DNA from: Saprospiraceae bacterium
GTDB lineage: Bacteria > Bacteroidota > Bacteroidia > Chitinophagales > Saprospiraceae
Direction of reading: 5' to 3'
Length of the DNA: 64,000 bases
NCBI GenBank assembly: GCA_028279185.1
Contig: JANQSS010000004.1
Location: forward strand, 1 to 64,000
The position numbers and the translations under genes are program-made. Positions 55,323 through 64,000 of the stretch are shown one piece after another (the stretch's first letter is position 1; each line of letters begins with the position of its first letter). The notes under the pieces were generated by a model. It saw only the letters and a list, made by a program, of their open reading frames with translations, was not told the DNA's origin and searched no databases.

Positions 55323-56942
55323 ATGTCCATGAGATATTTTTCCCTCTTTTCATTTTTATTTCTCTTTTCGTCGCTTACTATAGCACAAACGAAAACTGTT
55401 GATAATCCACTTGATGCAATCAAACCATCTGAGTTGCGGACTGAAATTGCAGCCACTATTACCATTGAAGATTTGACAAAACATATGAAAGTTCTGGCAT
55501 CAGATGAAATGGAAGGAAGAGAAACGGGGACATCAGGAAATGAAAAGGCCGCAGCCTATTTGAGCGATGAATATGAGCGCCTGGGGCTTTTATCGGTTAC
55601 AAAGGACGGGTCGTACCTTCAGCCAATTCATATGGTGTCAAAGCGATGGGAGAAAATTGATGTGACCATTAATGGGGAGGAGTATCGTCATATTTGGGAT
55701 TTTTATGCACTGCACAAGGATAATGCTGGTGCGGGTGCGTTCAGTTTTAATGATATAACCTTCGTTGGATATGGAATAGAAGATGATAGACTTAACAATT
55801 ATAAAAATACGAACGTGAGAGGCAAAGCTGTACTCATGTACGGTGGAGAGCCGAAAAATAGTAACGGAGATTATATTATTTCAGGAAACAAGACTGCGTC
55901 AGCATGGTCAACTGACGTTAGTAAAAAAATAAGTTTAGCTCGTAAAAAAGGAGCTACGATGGTGTTTGTAATTGCAGAAGATTTTAAAGGGCAAATAGCT
56001 GCGAATCGAAAATTTCTCATGGGTCCACGAGTGAGTCTGGAACCACCGAAAGACGAAACTACGGAAAAGCGAAGCACATTTCAATATATGGTAATTAATC
56101 CAGAAATGGCCAAAAACATGGCTGGCGGAAAACTGAAAAAGGTTAAAAAATACCGAAAGAAAAATAGCCGTGGAAAATCAACAAAGGGATTGAAAATTGA
56201 GTCGAATATTTCTGGTCATATGATCAAAAAGGTAAATGATCGCCAAACGGCAAATGTCATTGGTCTCCTGCCGGGAAAGGATAAGGAAAAGCGGGACGAG
56301 TATATTATTGTAACCGCTCATTTTGATCACTTGGGTAAGCGAGGAAGTGATATTTTTAATGGAGCTGATGATAATGCTTCTGGAACTTCCACAGTGCTCG
56401 AGTTAGCCGAAGCCTTTGCCACGGCAGCGGCTTTTGATCAGGGTACTGATCGCTCGATTGTCTTTTTGTTAGTATCAGGTGAAGAGAAAGGGTTGTTAGG
56501 GTCTAAATTTTATACGGACTACCCACTGATACCATTAGAGCAAACAATGGTTAATGTCAATATTGACATGGTCGGTCGTCTAGATAAATTGCATGAAAAC
56601 GAAAATTATGTTTATGTCATCGGAGCGGATCGACTCAGCACGACATTGCATGAAGTGAATGAGGCAGTGAATGATAAATATGAAAAACTGGAACTTGATT
56701 ATACGTACAACGCACCCGATGATCCAAACAGGTATTATTACAGATCGGACCATTATAATTTTGCACAAAAAAATATTCCGGCTATTTTCTTTTTTAACGG
56801 TACTCATGATGATTATCATCGACCAAGTGATACAATTGAAAAGATAAATTTTAACAAAATGTCTACCATAGGTAGGCACATATTCCATTTAATTTGGGAA
56901 TTGGGAAATCGAGACGAAGCAATTGAAGTGAACGTTAAATGA
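55323..56942 (+). CDS. M28-family metallopeptidase, secreted
   Basis: This is a 539-aa exported protein (signal peptide ending LTIAQ). An N-terminal PA-like domain (about 85-290) precedes the M28 catalytic domain (about 310-530). Zinc ligands and catalytic residues are visible: TAHFDHLG, NGADDNASGTS, SGEEKGLLGS, NIDMVGRLD and SDHYNF. Between the two parts is an unusual very basic stretch (KLKKVKKYRKKNSRGKS). It is an aminopeptidase-like enzyme acting in the periplasm or outside. Operon with rpiB and DUF2723. Confidence 0.9.
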   Translation: MSMRYFSLFSFLFLFSSLTIAQTKTVDNPLDAIKPSELRTEIAATITIEDLTKHMKVLASDEMEGRETGTSGNEKAAAYLSDEYERLGLLSVTKDGSYLQPIHMVSKRWEKIDVTINGEEYRHIWDFYALHKDNAGAGAFSFNDITFVGYGIEDDRLNNYKNTNVRGKAVLMYGGEPKNSNGDYIISGNKTASAWSTDVSKKISLARKKGATMVFVIAEDFKGQIAANRKFLMGPRVSLEPPKDETTEKRSTFQYMVINPEMAKNMAGGKLKKVKKYRKKNSRGKSTKGLKIESNISGHMIKKVNDRQTANVIGLLPGKDKEKRDEYIIVTAHFDHLGKRGSDIFNGADDNASGTSTVLELAEAFATAAAFDQGTDRSIVFLLVSGEEKGLLGSKFYTDYPLIPLEQTMVNVNIDMVGRLDKLHENENYVYVIGADRLSTTLHEVNEAVNDKYEKLELDYTYNAPDDPNRYYYRSDHYNFAQKNIPAIFFFNGTHDDYHRPSDTIEKINFNKMSTIGRHIFHLIWELGNRDEAIEVNVK

Positions 56943-57048
56943 TTTTTATTTAAAAAGATCTTTGATAAGCCAATTTCAACACGTCTAACGGTAGCTTATA
57001 CGCCAAAGGACGACTCTGTTTTGCACTGTATAAAATTAAACTGCAATA

Positions 57049-59259
57049 ATGGCAAAAAAAAAGGTAGTTAAGAGCAAGCAAAAGCAAGAAAAACCAACTA
57101 AAAAAGCTAAATCAAATAAGTCTGGTTGGTCTATTTTTCAAAGTGTTCCTTCTGATGATAACGATAGGTTATATCGTAAAATATTCTGGATTGCCTTTAC
57201 TGTTATCAGTTTATTGACATTAATAATGGCGGTTAATACAGGAGTGAACGAAGATGAAAAATTTCACTACTCGTATGTCGACGGCTTAATGGATTACTAT
57301 GGTTCAGGAGGAGAGAAGAAGGACATACTGGATTTGGAGTTCGGCAAAATAGTTCTTTACGGCGGGTTCGTCGATATACTAACCGGAGTCGGGAATAAAA
57401 TACTTGGGTTTGAACAAGGAACAAAGGGTTATGGAGCTTTTCGGCATATTATTATTGGACTCATTGGGCTACTTGCTTTCTTATTTGCTGGGTTACTCGG
57501 TAAGCGCATAGGTGGATGGCGTGTAGGCATCTTGGCGATGATCATTTTATTTTTAAGCCCGCGGTTTTTAGGTCATTCGGGAATCAATCCCCGTGATTTA
57601 CCATTCGCGTCAGGCTATATAATGTCCATTTATTTTATGGTTAAATTTTTTGGTGAAATTCCAAAAGTATCCTGGAAAACAGTCGTAGGATTGGGAGCAG
57701 GATTAGCGCTGGCTTTTGCTACGAGATCTGGTGGACTTTTACTGTTTGCTTATTTAGGCCTGTTTGGGCTAATTCACATGTGGCGCACCCTAGGAGATAA
57801 GCGAATCTCAAATCAAGGTCTTTTTGCAAGCTATTTAAAATTTGGTGCATTAGCAAGTGCTTTAGGTTATGGCCTCGCGCTATTGTTTTGGCCGTATGGC
57901 TTGGCCGCCCCAATTAAAAATGTTATGCAGTCTTTGACAGAGTTCTCGAACTATACGACCGTATTGCGCATGTTATTTGCCGGGGATATGTCGTGGTCAA
58001 CTGATATAAGTACCGCTAAATATATGTTCACTTGGTTAGGAATTGGACTCCCGTTAATTCTATTGTTAGGGGTAATAATTTTTATTGCATTTTCAAAAGG
58101 TATATTTAAGCGAAGTAATAAATTTTATGTGGGAATGGTGTGCTTTGCATTCGTTTTCCCTGTCCTCTATATTTTGTACAAACAATCAAATCTCTATTGT
58201 GGCCTACGGCACATGCTATTTTTAATTCCTCCTTTGGCTGTTATGGCTGGACTGGGCTTTGATTATGCGTTGAGAAAATTCGAAAATACCAATAATCCGG
58301 TCGCTTTGGCTATTGGCGGCATCATGGCAATACTTGCGTTGCTTCCATTATCGCACATTGCGCTAAACTTCAGAACTACATATGTGTATTTTAACGAATT
58401 AGCTGGAGGTGTTAAAGGTGCTCTTGGAAACTATGAATTAGACTACTGGGGTGTCTCACAAAAAGCGGCTGTCGAATGGATGGAAGATCAGGGGTATTTT
58501 GATGGGGATGAACCAATTAGAGTTCGTGCAAATTCACTTTTTGTTGCCCGCCAGTACATTAATAAATACGAGCATGTGAAATCGGGCTATGCCCGGTTTA
58601 GAGAACGTTATGAGAAAGACTGGGATTATGCCATTTTTATTAATCATCTGATTGACGGTGCACAAATTCGTACAGGTAAATACCTTGACAAAAATGTTGT
58701 AAAGGTGATCGGAAAAGGCGATACACCTTTTTGTATGATTTATAAAAATAGTGAGGAGCGTTTGGCTACGAAAGGATACGAAGCCCTAAAAGCGCAAAAT
58801 TATGATCAAGCAATCAGCTTATTTGAACGTGAAGTCGCGGATAATGAATACAATGAAAATGCATGGCAAGGACTCGGAAAGGCCTATTTTGCAAAGCAAA
58901 ATCTTCCTAAGGCTGAATCGGCATTCAAAAAGGTTTTGGAATTAAGCCCTGAAAGCCAGGTGGCGACATCATATTTGTCACTGGCATATATTAATCAAAA
59001 CAAATTGGATGAAGCTTTACCAATGCTCGATGATGCGATCGAGCGGAATGAAAAGGACGTCAATTCACGTTATTATAGAGCTATGATCAGATCGCGCAAA
59101 GGAAATCAATCGGGTGCCATAGCTGATTTACGAAAAAATATTGAAACCAATCACACGCATAGGCAGTCATACCAACTTTTGATTCAAATTTATCAGCAAA
59201 TGGGTGATCAGCAAAATGTAAGCTATTTTCAACAACTGATGCAGCAGTTTGCCAGGTAA
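57049..59259 (+). CDS. GT-C-like membrane glycosyltransferase with C-terminal TPR domain
   Basis: This is a 736-aa protein. A Lys-rich cytoplasmic leader (1-25) is followed by about ten membrane segments (about 45-460). The first loop carries VNEDEKFHYSYVDGLMDYYG, an acidic motif like the catalytic loop of GT-C/ArnT-type enzymes. A luminal part precedes three or four TPR repeats (about 580-725, including EALKAQNYDQAISLFE). The donor and acceptor are unknown. It follows the M28 gene by 106 nt on the same strand, probably under its own promoter. Confidence 0.8.
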   Translation: MAKKKVVKSKQKQEKPTKKAKSNKSGWSIFQSVPSDDNDRLYRKIFWIAFTVISLLTLIMAVNTGVNEDEKFHYSYVDGLMDYYGSGGEKKDILDLEFGKIVLYGGFVDILTGVGNKILGFEQGTKGYGAFRHIIIGLIGLLAFLFAGLLGKRIGGWRVGILAMIILFLSPRFLGHSGINPRDLPFASGYIMSIYFMVKFFGEIPKVSWKTVVGLGAGLALAFATRSGGLLLFAYLGLFGLIHMWRTLGDKRISNQGLFASYLKFGALASALGYGLALLFWPYGLAAPIKNVMQSLTEFSNYTTVLRMLFAGDMSWSTDISTAKYMFTWLGIGLPLILLLGVIIFIAFSKGIFKRSNKFYVGMVCFAFVFPVLYILYKQSNLYCGLRHMLFLIPPLAVMAGLGFDYALRKFENTNNPVALAIGGIMAILALLPLSHIALNFRTTYVYFNELAGGVKGALGNYELDYWGVSQKAAVEWMEDQGYFDGDEPIRVRANSLFVARQYINKYEHVKSGYARFRERYEKDWDYAIFINHLIDGAQIRTGKYLDKNVVKVIGKGDTPFCMIYKNSEERLATKGYEALKAQNYDQAISLFEREVADNEYNENAWQGLGKAYFAKQNLPKAESAFKKVLELSPESQVATSYLSLAYINQNKLDEALPMLDDAIERNEKDVNSRYYRAMIRSRKGNQSGAIADLRKNIETNHTHRQSYQLLIQIYQQMGDQQNVSYFQQLMQQFAR

Positions 59260-59290
59260 GTATTAACATCAATTGAAAACGTGATTATTG

Positions 59291-59863
59291 ATGGTCGAAA
59301 AATTTATGTCCTTTTCTTCTTATATAAATTCAAGAGTACAGTTAAGTCCACAGGAAATGGAAATTGCTGAAGAAGCGTGTGATTCTTCTATTATAAAAAA
59401 GGGTGAGTTGCTGATAAAGGAAGGTCAAGTAGCGCATAGAATGTATTTTATTCAATCGGGATGCGCACGCACGTATTATTATCATCAGGATAAAGAGGTT
59501 ACATCATGGATATACCGCGAAGAACAGCTAGCAACGGCATGGAGTAGTTTTTATACGCGATCACCATCCTTCGAAGAACTTCAAGCCTTGGAAACATTAC
59601 ATGTGACTAGTATATCACATGAAAAACTACAAGATTTATTCAATCGCAATTCAAAATTTCAACATTTTGGTCGCCTGATTTGCCAAGAGCAACTCGTTTT
59701 CTTAGACTCTTTTTTTAAAGGACAGGTGTTCATGAATGCTAAGGAAAAATTGGATGTCCTGATAAATTATTTTCCTGATATAACGCAGCGTGTAAACTTA
59801 GGCTACATTGCATCATTACTGGGTATTACGCAAGAAACTTTGAGTAGAATTCGCAGAAAATAG
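59291..59863 (+). CDS. Crp/Fnr-family transcriptional regulator
   Basis: This is a 190-aa regulator with an N-terminal cyclic-nucleotide-binding-like beta-barrel (about 15-120, GELLIKEGQVAHRMYFIQSG) and a C-terminal helix-turn-helix (LGYIASLLGITQETLSRIRR). No cysteine cluster of the FNR [4Fe-4S] type is obvious. The cNMP phosphate-binding loop is not intact, so cAMP response is unlikely. ATG at 59291 is preferred over the TTG one codon earlier. It converges with the DUF1800 operon (6 nt between stops). Confidence 0.9.
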   Translation: MVEKFMSFSSYINSRVQLSPQEMEIAEEACDSSIIKKGELLIKEGQVAHRMYFIQSGCARTYYYHQDKEVTSWIYREEQLATAWSSFYTRSPSFEELQALETLHVTSISHEKLQDLFNRNSKFQHFGRLICQEQLVFLDSFFKGQVFMNAKEKLDVLINYFPDITQRVNLGYIASLLGITQETLSRIRRK

Positions 59864-59869
59864 GAAGGA

Positions 59870-60598
59870 TCAATTGTGCTTCAATATTTTTTTCATGCAC
59901 AACTTGTCTGTATTTGTATTTCGTATAGAAACAAAATAGAGTCCGTTCGGTAAGTCATGTATGTCGATTACGGTTTGATTATATTCTGTTTCTAGTTCTT
60001 CCACTTCGACTCCTTGCACATTTAATATTGAAATTTGATAATTGGTAAGCTGACCGCGAATGACAAACAACCCAGTAGTTGGATTTGGATAAAGGACAAT
60101 TTCGTCATCATCGGCAAAGACATCTGCCGGTATGGACGAATTAGATTCTATGTCAAATCGCACTTCAGATATACCGGCACAAGGCCCGCCCCATGTTTCT
60201 GTACATGTAAGGAGAACGTATCGTGCATCGATACCACCGAGATTTGGCCCGCTGCTGCCCATGTAGTCCGAACTTCCCGTAGCCATAGGAAGTGTGAAGT
60301 TTTGGGCTTCAAACCATTCGGTACCATCAATCGAATAATCAATTACGATATTTTTCATTCCGTTTTCAACTTCATTTATGACATTGTAATTCCAAAAATG
60401 TGTTGATCCCAAATTATATATAAAACCTAAATCATACATTACCCAATGTGAATTGCCGCGCAAGATGTTCGGATTGTCAGATACCGTACAAGAGATCCAA
60501 CTATCATTTTTATTAGTCGAATGTTTAGTTGAACTACATGTTTGACCAATCAAAGAAGTCTGAATAAGGAAGAAAGTCAATATTATAATTAATCGCAT
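59870..60598 (-). CDS. T9SS-sorted protein with discoidin (F5/8 type C)-like domain
   Basis: This is a 242-aa secreted protein: signal peptide (about 1-18, ending LIGQT), then a domain of about 130 residues with discoidin-like features (DYSIDGTEWFEAQNFTLP, DARYVLLTCTETWGGPC). The C-terminal 75 residues are a type A T9SS sorting signal (LYPNPTTGLFVI, then LPNGLYFVSI and MKKIL). It is probably a cell-surface binding protein. It is 10 nt downstream of the DUF1501 gene in a three-gene row. Confidence 0.88.
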   Translation of the reverse strand: MRLIIILTFFLIQTSLIGQTCSSTKHSTNKNDSWISCTVSDNPNILRGNSHWVMYDLGFIYNLGSTHFWNYNVINEVENGMKNIVIDYSIDGTEWFEAQNFTLPMATGSSDYMGSSGPNLGGIDARYVLLTCTETWGGPCAGISEVRFDIESNSSIPADVFADDDEIVLYPNPTTGLFVIRGQLTNYQISILNVQGVEVEELETEYNQTVIDIHDLPNGLYFVSIRNTNTDKLCMKKILKHN

Positions 60599-60608
60599 AA
60601 CTAGAAAA

Positions 60609-62006
60609 TTAAATATTCATAAAACCAATCGGGAGGTCAGCACTGTGCACATCATAAAAATTACCAATATTTGGAAGGACGTACGGAATGTCACCATTTG
60701 AGACGCCAAACCATTTTGTGAGTTCGGCGAAATATTGGTCGGTGGACAATGTAGGTAGCATTATACTACCTCCAACATCATCGGCACCACCCAAGGCAAG
60801 CGAAGGGTATTCTCCAAACACCTGACCTCCTGCAACACTATCACCCATAACCATGACATTTCCACCCCACGCATGGTCACTTCCATTTCCATTCGATGTT
60901 AGTGTGCGTCCAAAATCAGAAATGGTGAATGTTGTTACACGATCTGCTACATTCAATTCCTCCAAAGCTAATTGAAACTCTGAAAGTGCTTTACTTACAA
61001 TTCCGAGCATGGCAGTTTGATTGTTCAATACATTATCATGATGATCCCACCCACCAAAATTCACAAAAAATGTTTGTCTGCTAACATTTAATGCACTTCG
61101 AACGGCAATCGTTTTGGCTATTAATTCCATATTAGCGGATACATTATTATCGGAGAAAGTGGTTGTGAGTTGAGGGGCTTGAGTTATAGCAGCACTAAAC
61201 TCTTCATGATTACTTTGTGAATGATTAATTTTATTTTTAAAAGTGGATTTAAATATATCTTGGTATTGATGTGCCAGCAGACTCTCTGCACCTCCTTTTA
61301 ATACCTGGTCAAATGAATTGTTGGCTTCAAGGACATTAATTCCAACGCTGCCCCCAGCCGAGGCACGGATTGCATACTCCGTCGAGTTTTCTCCGATCTG
61401 AAAAATGTTAGATCCGGAAAGCGATATATTCATCGAAATATTTTGATTCGAATTTCCGGCATGAAGTATGTCAGCCATTCTCCCTCCCCATCCTTTTGAA
61501 GATCGTGTTTGAGGAATTGATGTCTGCCACTGTTGAATTTGATCAGCATGTGAAAGAAGTCCTACTGGGACCGGAATACTATTATTTACATACTGCGTTT
61601 TCGTCATGGGTTCGATCAGTGTACCTATATTGGAAACGAAAGACAACTTTCCGGAATTAAACAATTCTTGAACTTCAGGCATAGATGGGTGAAGACCAAA
61701 TTGCTTCCCATTGTTATCCGTAAAATTTATCGGTAATAAATTGTTTTGTGATATGGCAAGGTTGGATCGTGTACTCGCATACTGCGCATAATGTGCGCCA
61801 TTACGAGGCACGAGCATGTTAAAACTGTCATTTCCTCCTGCCAACAAAATGCAGATAAGCGCCTTATAATTATCGTCAGAATCTACAGACGACATGGTCA
61901 GCCCGGATAGTGAATTGGCTAAACCCAGATTGAGAATCGAACTTAATAATGTCGTTGAACCCATGGCTGCACATGAAGCGCTTCCAATAAAATTTCTTCT
62001 AGTCAT
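60609..62006 (-). CDS. DUF1501 family protein with Tat-like signal
   Basis: This is a 465-aa exported protein. It begins MTRRNFIGSASCAAMGSTT, a twin-arginine motif followed by a hydrophobic segment. ALICILLAGGNDSFNMLVPR (about 49-68), GGWDHHDN and ISDFGRTLTSNG are DUF1501 (sulfatase-like fold) blocks with conserved Asp and His. The biochemical role is unknown. It follows the DUF1800 gene by 47 nt; this DUF1800-DUF1501 pair is commonly neighbouring. Confidence 0.92.
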   Translation of the reverse strand: MTRRNFIGSASCAAMGSTTLLSSILNLGLANSLSGLTMSSVDSDDNYKALICILLAGGNDSFNMLVPRNGAHYAQYASTRSNLAISQNNLLPINFTDNNGKQFGLHPSMPEVQELFNSGKLSFVSNIGTLIEPMTKTQYVNNSIPVPVGLLSHADQIQQWQTSIPQTRSSKGWGGRMADILHAGNSNQNISMNISLSGSNIFQIGENSTEYAIRASAGGSVGINVLEANNSFDQVLKGGAESLLAHQYQDIFKSTFKNKINHSQSNHEEFSAAITQAPQLTTTFSDNNVSANMELIAKTIAVRSALNVSRQTFFVNFGGWDHHDNVLNNQTAMLGIVSKALSEFQLALEELNVADRVTTFTISDFGRTLTSNGNGSDHAWGGNVMVMGDSVAGGQVFGEYPSLALGGADDVGGSIMLPTLSTDQYFAELTKWFGVSNGDIPYVLPNIGNFYDVHSADLPIGFMNI

Positions 62007-62053
62007 AGTTGAATTATGTGTTTGTTAACCAAGTATTTAAAAGAATCTACACA

Positions 62054-63913
62054 CTATTTCTGTACATTGTATTCGGTGGCAATAAATGAAAGAAACAATG
62101 CCGCTTGAACGCGTTCTTCTTGGTCCGAAAGTTGTTGAATGGTTGATATAATTGAGTTTTTAGTTTCGTCTGAAAAAAGCCCTCCGGTGAGAATTAAATC
62201 CAGACGATCAACCAATGCGTTTGCATCATCAGCAATATTTATTTCATCGGTTAAATCTAGGTAGAGGTAATCTGCTGGATCTAGGTCATTAATATCATAA
62301 CTTGGTGCATTATGCACGGCATTGCCGGCATGCGTTGCAATTTCTCCTAGATAGTCATTGACAAACCAGTTGTATACCAGATTGATATAATTTATAGATG
62401 TGGCAGAAGTATGTATTTGATATTCTGGGGCGAATAAATCTGCGTCTGCAATAGGGCCATTGGGTTGAAACTCAGGGAGGTAAAAATTAAACACACTCGG
62501 AGAAGATAAGATGCCCTGACTGACAGCTTCATCGAATAAATAGCCCCAATTCCAAAGCCTGCCAGACTGATTGGTCACATTAAAAGCGCGCAGTGCTTGT
62601 GTATATCGAAGAAGCGGTTCCTTTAGTTTTCCGCTCGTAGATTCAGTTTGCCACCAGCAATCGATGGCTTCAGCATCGGTGAGAATCGCTCGGATCACCG
62701 ATTTCATATCGCCACGTTGACCTTGTCCATTATTGTTAAATGCCGTTGCAACACGTTTGACATATTCCGGTGATGGGTTTGATTTAACCAATCGTTGGAT
62801 AAGTAATTTTCCAATAAAAGGCCCGACATTGGGGTGATTAAATAAGTTGTCTATAGCACTGTCAATGTCCTGTAACGTTGTCTGTCCGGCCGGAACAACT
62901 TGGCCATTAAGTAAATATTTTTCTCCTGGTTCGTGCCAGTTATCAAATGGAATCATGGGCTCCCACGTAATGACAGTTGCAGGGCTCTCATTAAATTCAT
63001 TGCCCCACTCCGTAATCAGTCCTGAATAGTCTTCCCAAGGCCAATAATATCCAGCAGGAGCTAGTCCAGTAAATATCTTGGCAAATTCTTTTATATCATT
63101 ATTATTGTAAGTGGGTACAGGGAACCCATGTGAATCAAATACCACCGTTCCATCTAAGTTTAATTCGAACAACCCTATTGAGAATAATTGCATAATTTCT
63201 CGAGCGTAGTTTTCATCGGGATGAATATTAGCGGCAGTATCCGATTTCGGGTTATTTATGTGGCTTAGGTAAAAACCCATCATGGGGTGTAGGGATACAT
63301 CGTAGAGTAGGTCCCTGAAATTTCCAAACGCATGATTGTATAGTAAATCATAGAAATTGGCCATGCCAGGACCACTTAATTGTAAATTTGACTTTTCGGA
63401 AATGACAAAAATTTGACTCAGGGCTTGAGCGGTCCTTTGACGTAGGTGGTCTTCCGACTTTAAAATGTTATTCCACCAGGCCATCTTCCAATAAAACCAA
63501 TAGGGTATGACGGCATCACCATGATTGACAATGTAGTCATAACCCCAAATAGAAATATATTGTGGGTAGAAATGATCCCAAATCATCCAGGTTGAATCGG
63601 TGAAACTAATCTGTGGAGCTAAATTGAATTGCATATCGAGCCAATTTGAAATACCCATATCGGCCACCGTATTGATTGTTTCGAAGTCCGCCCCAAGCGA
63701 GGAATAATTTAAAAATCTTGAAGCCGCGTATTCGTCGATTTCGAGGCCTAAACCGTTAATTGTACTTGTGGCACTGTATTGGCTATCGGTACTTGATGAA
63801 ATTAGGACTTTGTGCATATGACCTGCACCGATGTAGTCGTCGTACACTTGTCCATCAGAGATTGTGGAACAAAGGCACAAAAGCAAGCTCAACAGATAAG
63901 AAGATCGTAACAT
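62054..63913 (-). CDS. DUF1800 family protein
   Basis: This is an exported protein of about 619 aa; the signal peptide (LRSSYLLSLLLCLCSTISDG) is best if translation starts at the ATG at 63913. The core contains EDHLRQRTAQALSQIFVIS, DENYAREIMQLFSIGLFELN and LIQRLVKSNPSPEYVKRVAT, all DUF1800 blocks. Function is unknown; a periplasmic or surface role is inferred from the signal peptide. First gene of the three-gene operon, with an FNR-like palindrome upstream. Confidence 0.92.
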   Translation of the reverse strand: MLRSSYLLSLLLCLCSTISDGQVYDDYIGAGHMHKVLISSSTDSQYSATSTINGLGLEIDEYAASRFLNYSSLGADFETINTVADMGISNWLDMQFNLAPQISFTDSTWMIWDHFYPQYISIWGYDYIVNHGDAVIPYWFYWKMAWWNNILKSEDHLRQRTAQALSQIFVISEKSNLQLSGPGMANFYDLLYNHAFGNFRDLLYDVSLHPMMGFYLSHINNPKSDTAANIHPDENYAREIMQLFSIGLFELNLDGTVVFDSHGFPVPTYNNNDIKEFAKIFTGLAPAGYYWPWEDYSGLITEWGNEFNESPATVITWEPMIPFDNWHEPGEKYLLNGQVVPAGQTTLQDIDSAIDNLFNHPNVGPFIGKLLIQRLVKSNPSPEYVKRVATAFNNNGQGQRGDMKSVIRAILTDAEAIDCWWQTESTSGKLKEPLLRYTQALRAFNVTNQSGRLWNWGYLFDEAVSQGILSSPSVFNFYLPEFQPNGPIADADLFAPEYQIHTSATSINYINLVYNWFVNDYLGEIATHAGNAVHNAPSYDINDLDPADYLYLDLTDEINIADDANALVDRLDLILTGGLFSDETKNSIISTIQQLSDQEERVQAALFLSFIATEYNVQK

Positions 63914-63977
63914 ATTGGTAAAAAATAACTTAATGTTCAATTGTTAACGCAAAAATTGTACTTAATTACACCTTTTC

Positions 63978-63995
63978 TTTTGACTTATGTCAAAA
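63978..63995. promoter_or_regulatory. FNR/Crp-type palindrome upstream of the DUF1800 operon
   Basis: TTTTGAC-TTAT-GTCAAAA is a perfect 7-bp inverted repeat with a 4-nt spacer. The TTGAC-N4-GTCAA core is the geometry of FNR-family sites. Its centre is about 73 nt upstream of the ATG at 63913, so it would be near -40 to -45 if transcription starts around 63942, a normal activator position. Confidence 0.45.
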
Positions 63996-64000
63996 TCGAT

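Overview
The window looks like a piece of a Bacteroidota chromosome. Three kinds of evidence point there: proteins ending in type A type-IX-secretion (T9SS) sorting domains (8351-11020, 59870-60598); a MoxR/DUF58/BatA-B-C-D aerotolerance-type operon (39869-48715) and a SusC-like TonB receptor with a carboxypeptidase-like plug extension; and DUF2723, DUF2480 and DUF1501/DUF1800 families with start regions that mostly lack Shine-Dalgarno sequences. A Saprospiria- or Chitinophagia-like lineage is my guess; the class cannot be fixed from the sequence alone. I see no tRNA, rRNA, insertion sequence, prophage or CRISPR array. Coding density is high, and GTG and TTG starts are common where genes overlap.

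Layout. 1-8.2 kb (all minus strand): a flavin reductase-like protein, a redox group (secreted thioredoxin-like protein, TrxA, AhpD-like protein, AraC regulator), an overlapping pair made of a DUF5995 protein and a nucleoside-deoxyribosyltransferase/TIR-like protein, a serine beta-lactamase-like hydrolase and a POT-type transporter. 8.3-17.4 kb: secreted subtilisin with a T9SS signal, rlmN, rsmA, pdxA, a periplasmic TPR-like protein, and a TonB receptor. 17.5-23.2 kb: CPBP-like protein, tgt, an LptF/LptG permease, recQ, acyl-CoA thioesterase. 23.3-28.4 kb: a small surface-polysaccharide group (flippase, Wzz-like, O-antigen ligase-like, FkbM methyltransferase). 28.4-39.8 kb: ogt, a phosphoesterase, ddl, purQ, a DsbD-like reductase, a lytic transglycosylase, DUF2480, scpB, radA, a DCC-family protein and two unknown proteins. 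39.9-48.7 kb: the Bat operon, with one unrecognised secreted protein inside it and two BatD-like genes. 48.7-51.8 kb: small protein, SGNH hydrolase, thiL, methyltransferase, and a 58-aa gene. 51.8-59.3 kb: two large GT-C-like membrane proteins flanking rpiB and an M28 peptidase. 59.3-64 kb: a Crp/Fnr regulator, and convergent with it a DUF1800-DUF1501-discoidin/T9SS operon preceded by an FNR-like palindrome.

How the parts fit. Much of the window serves the cell envelope: disulfide handling, peptidoglycan (ddl, lytic transglycosylase), LPS export and polysaccharide assembly, T9SS cargo and the Bat complex. The rest is housekeeping for translation, DNA repair and cofactors. I did not find an unmistakable new system. 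The best candidates for something undescribed are the DUF5995/deoxyribosyltransferase-like pair (3827-5372), the unknown secreted member of the Bat operon (40864-41946) with the tandem BatD genes, and the possible FNR-type control of the DUF1800/DUF1501 operon.
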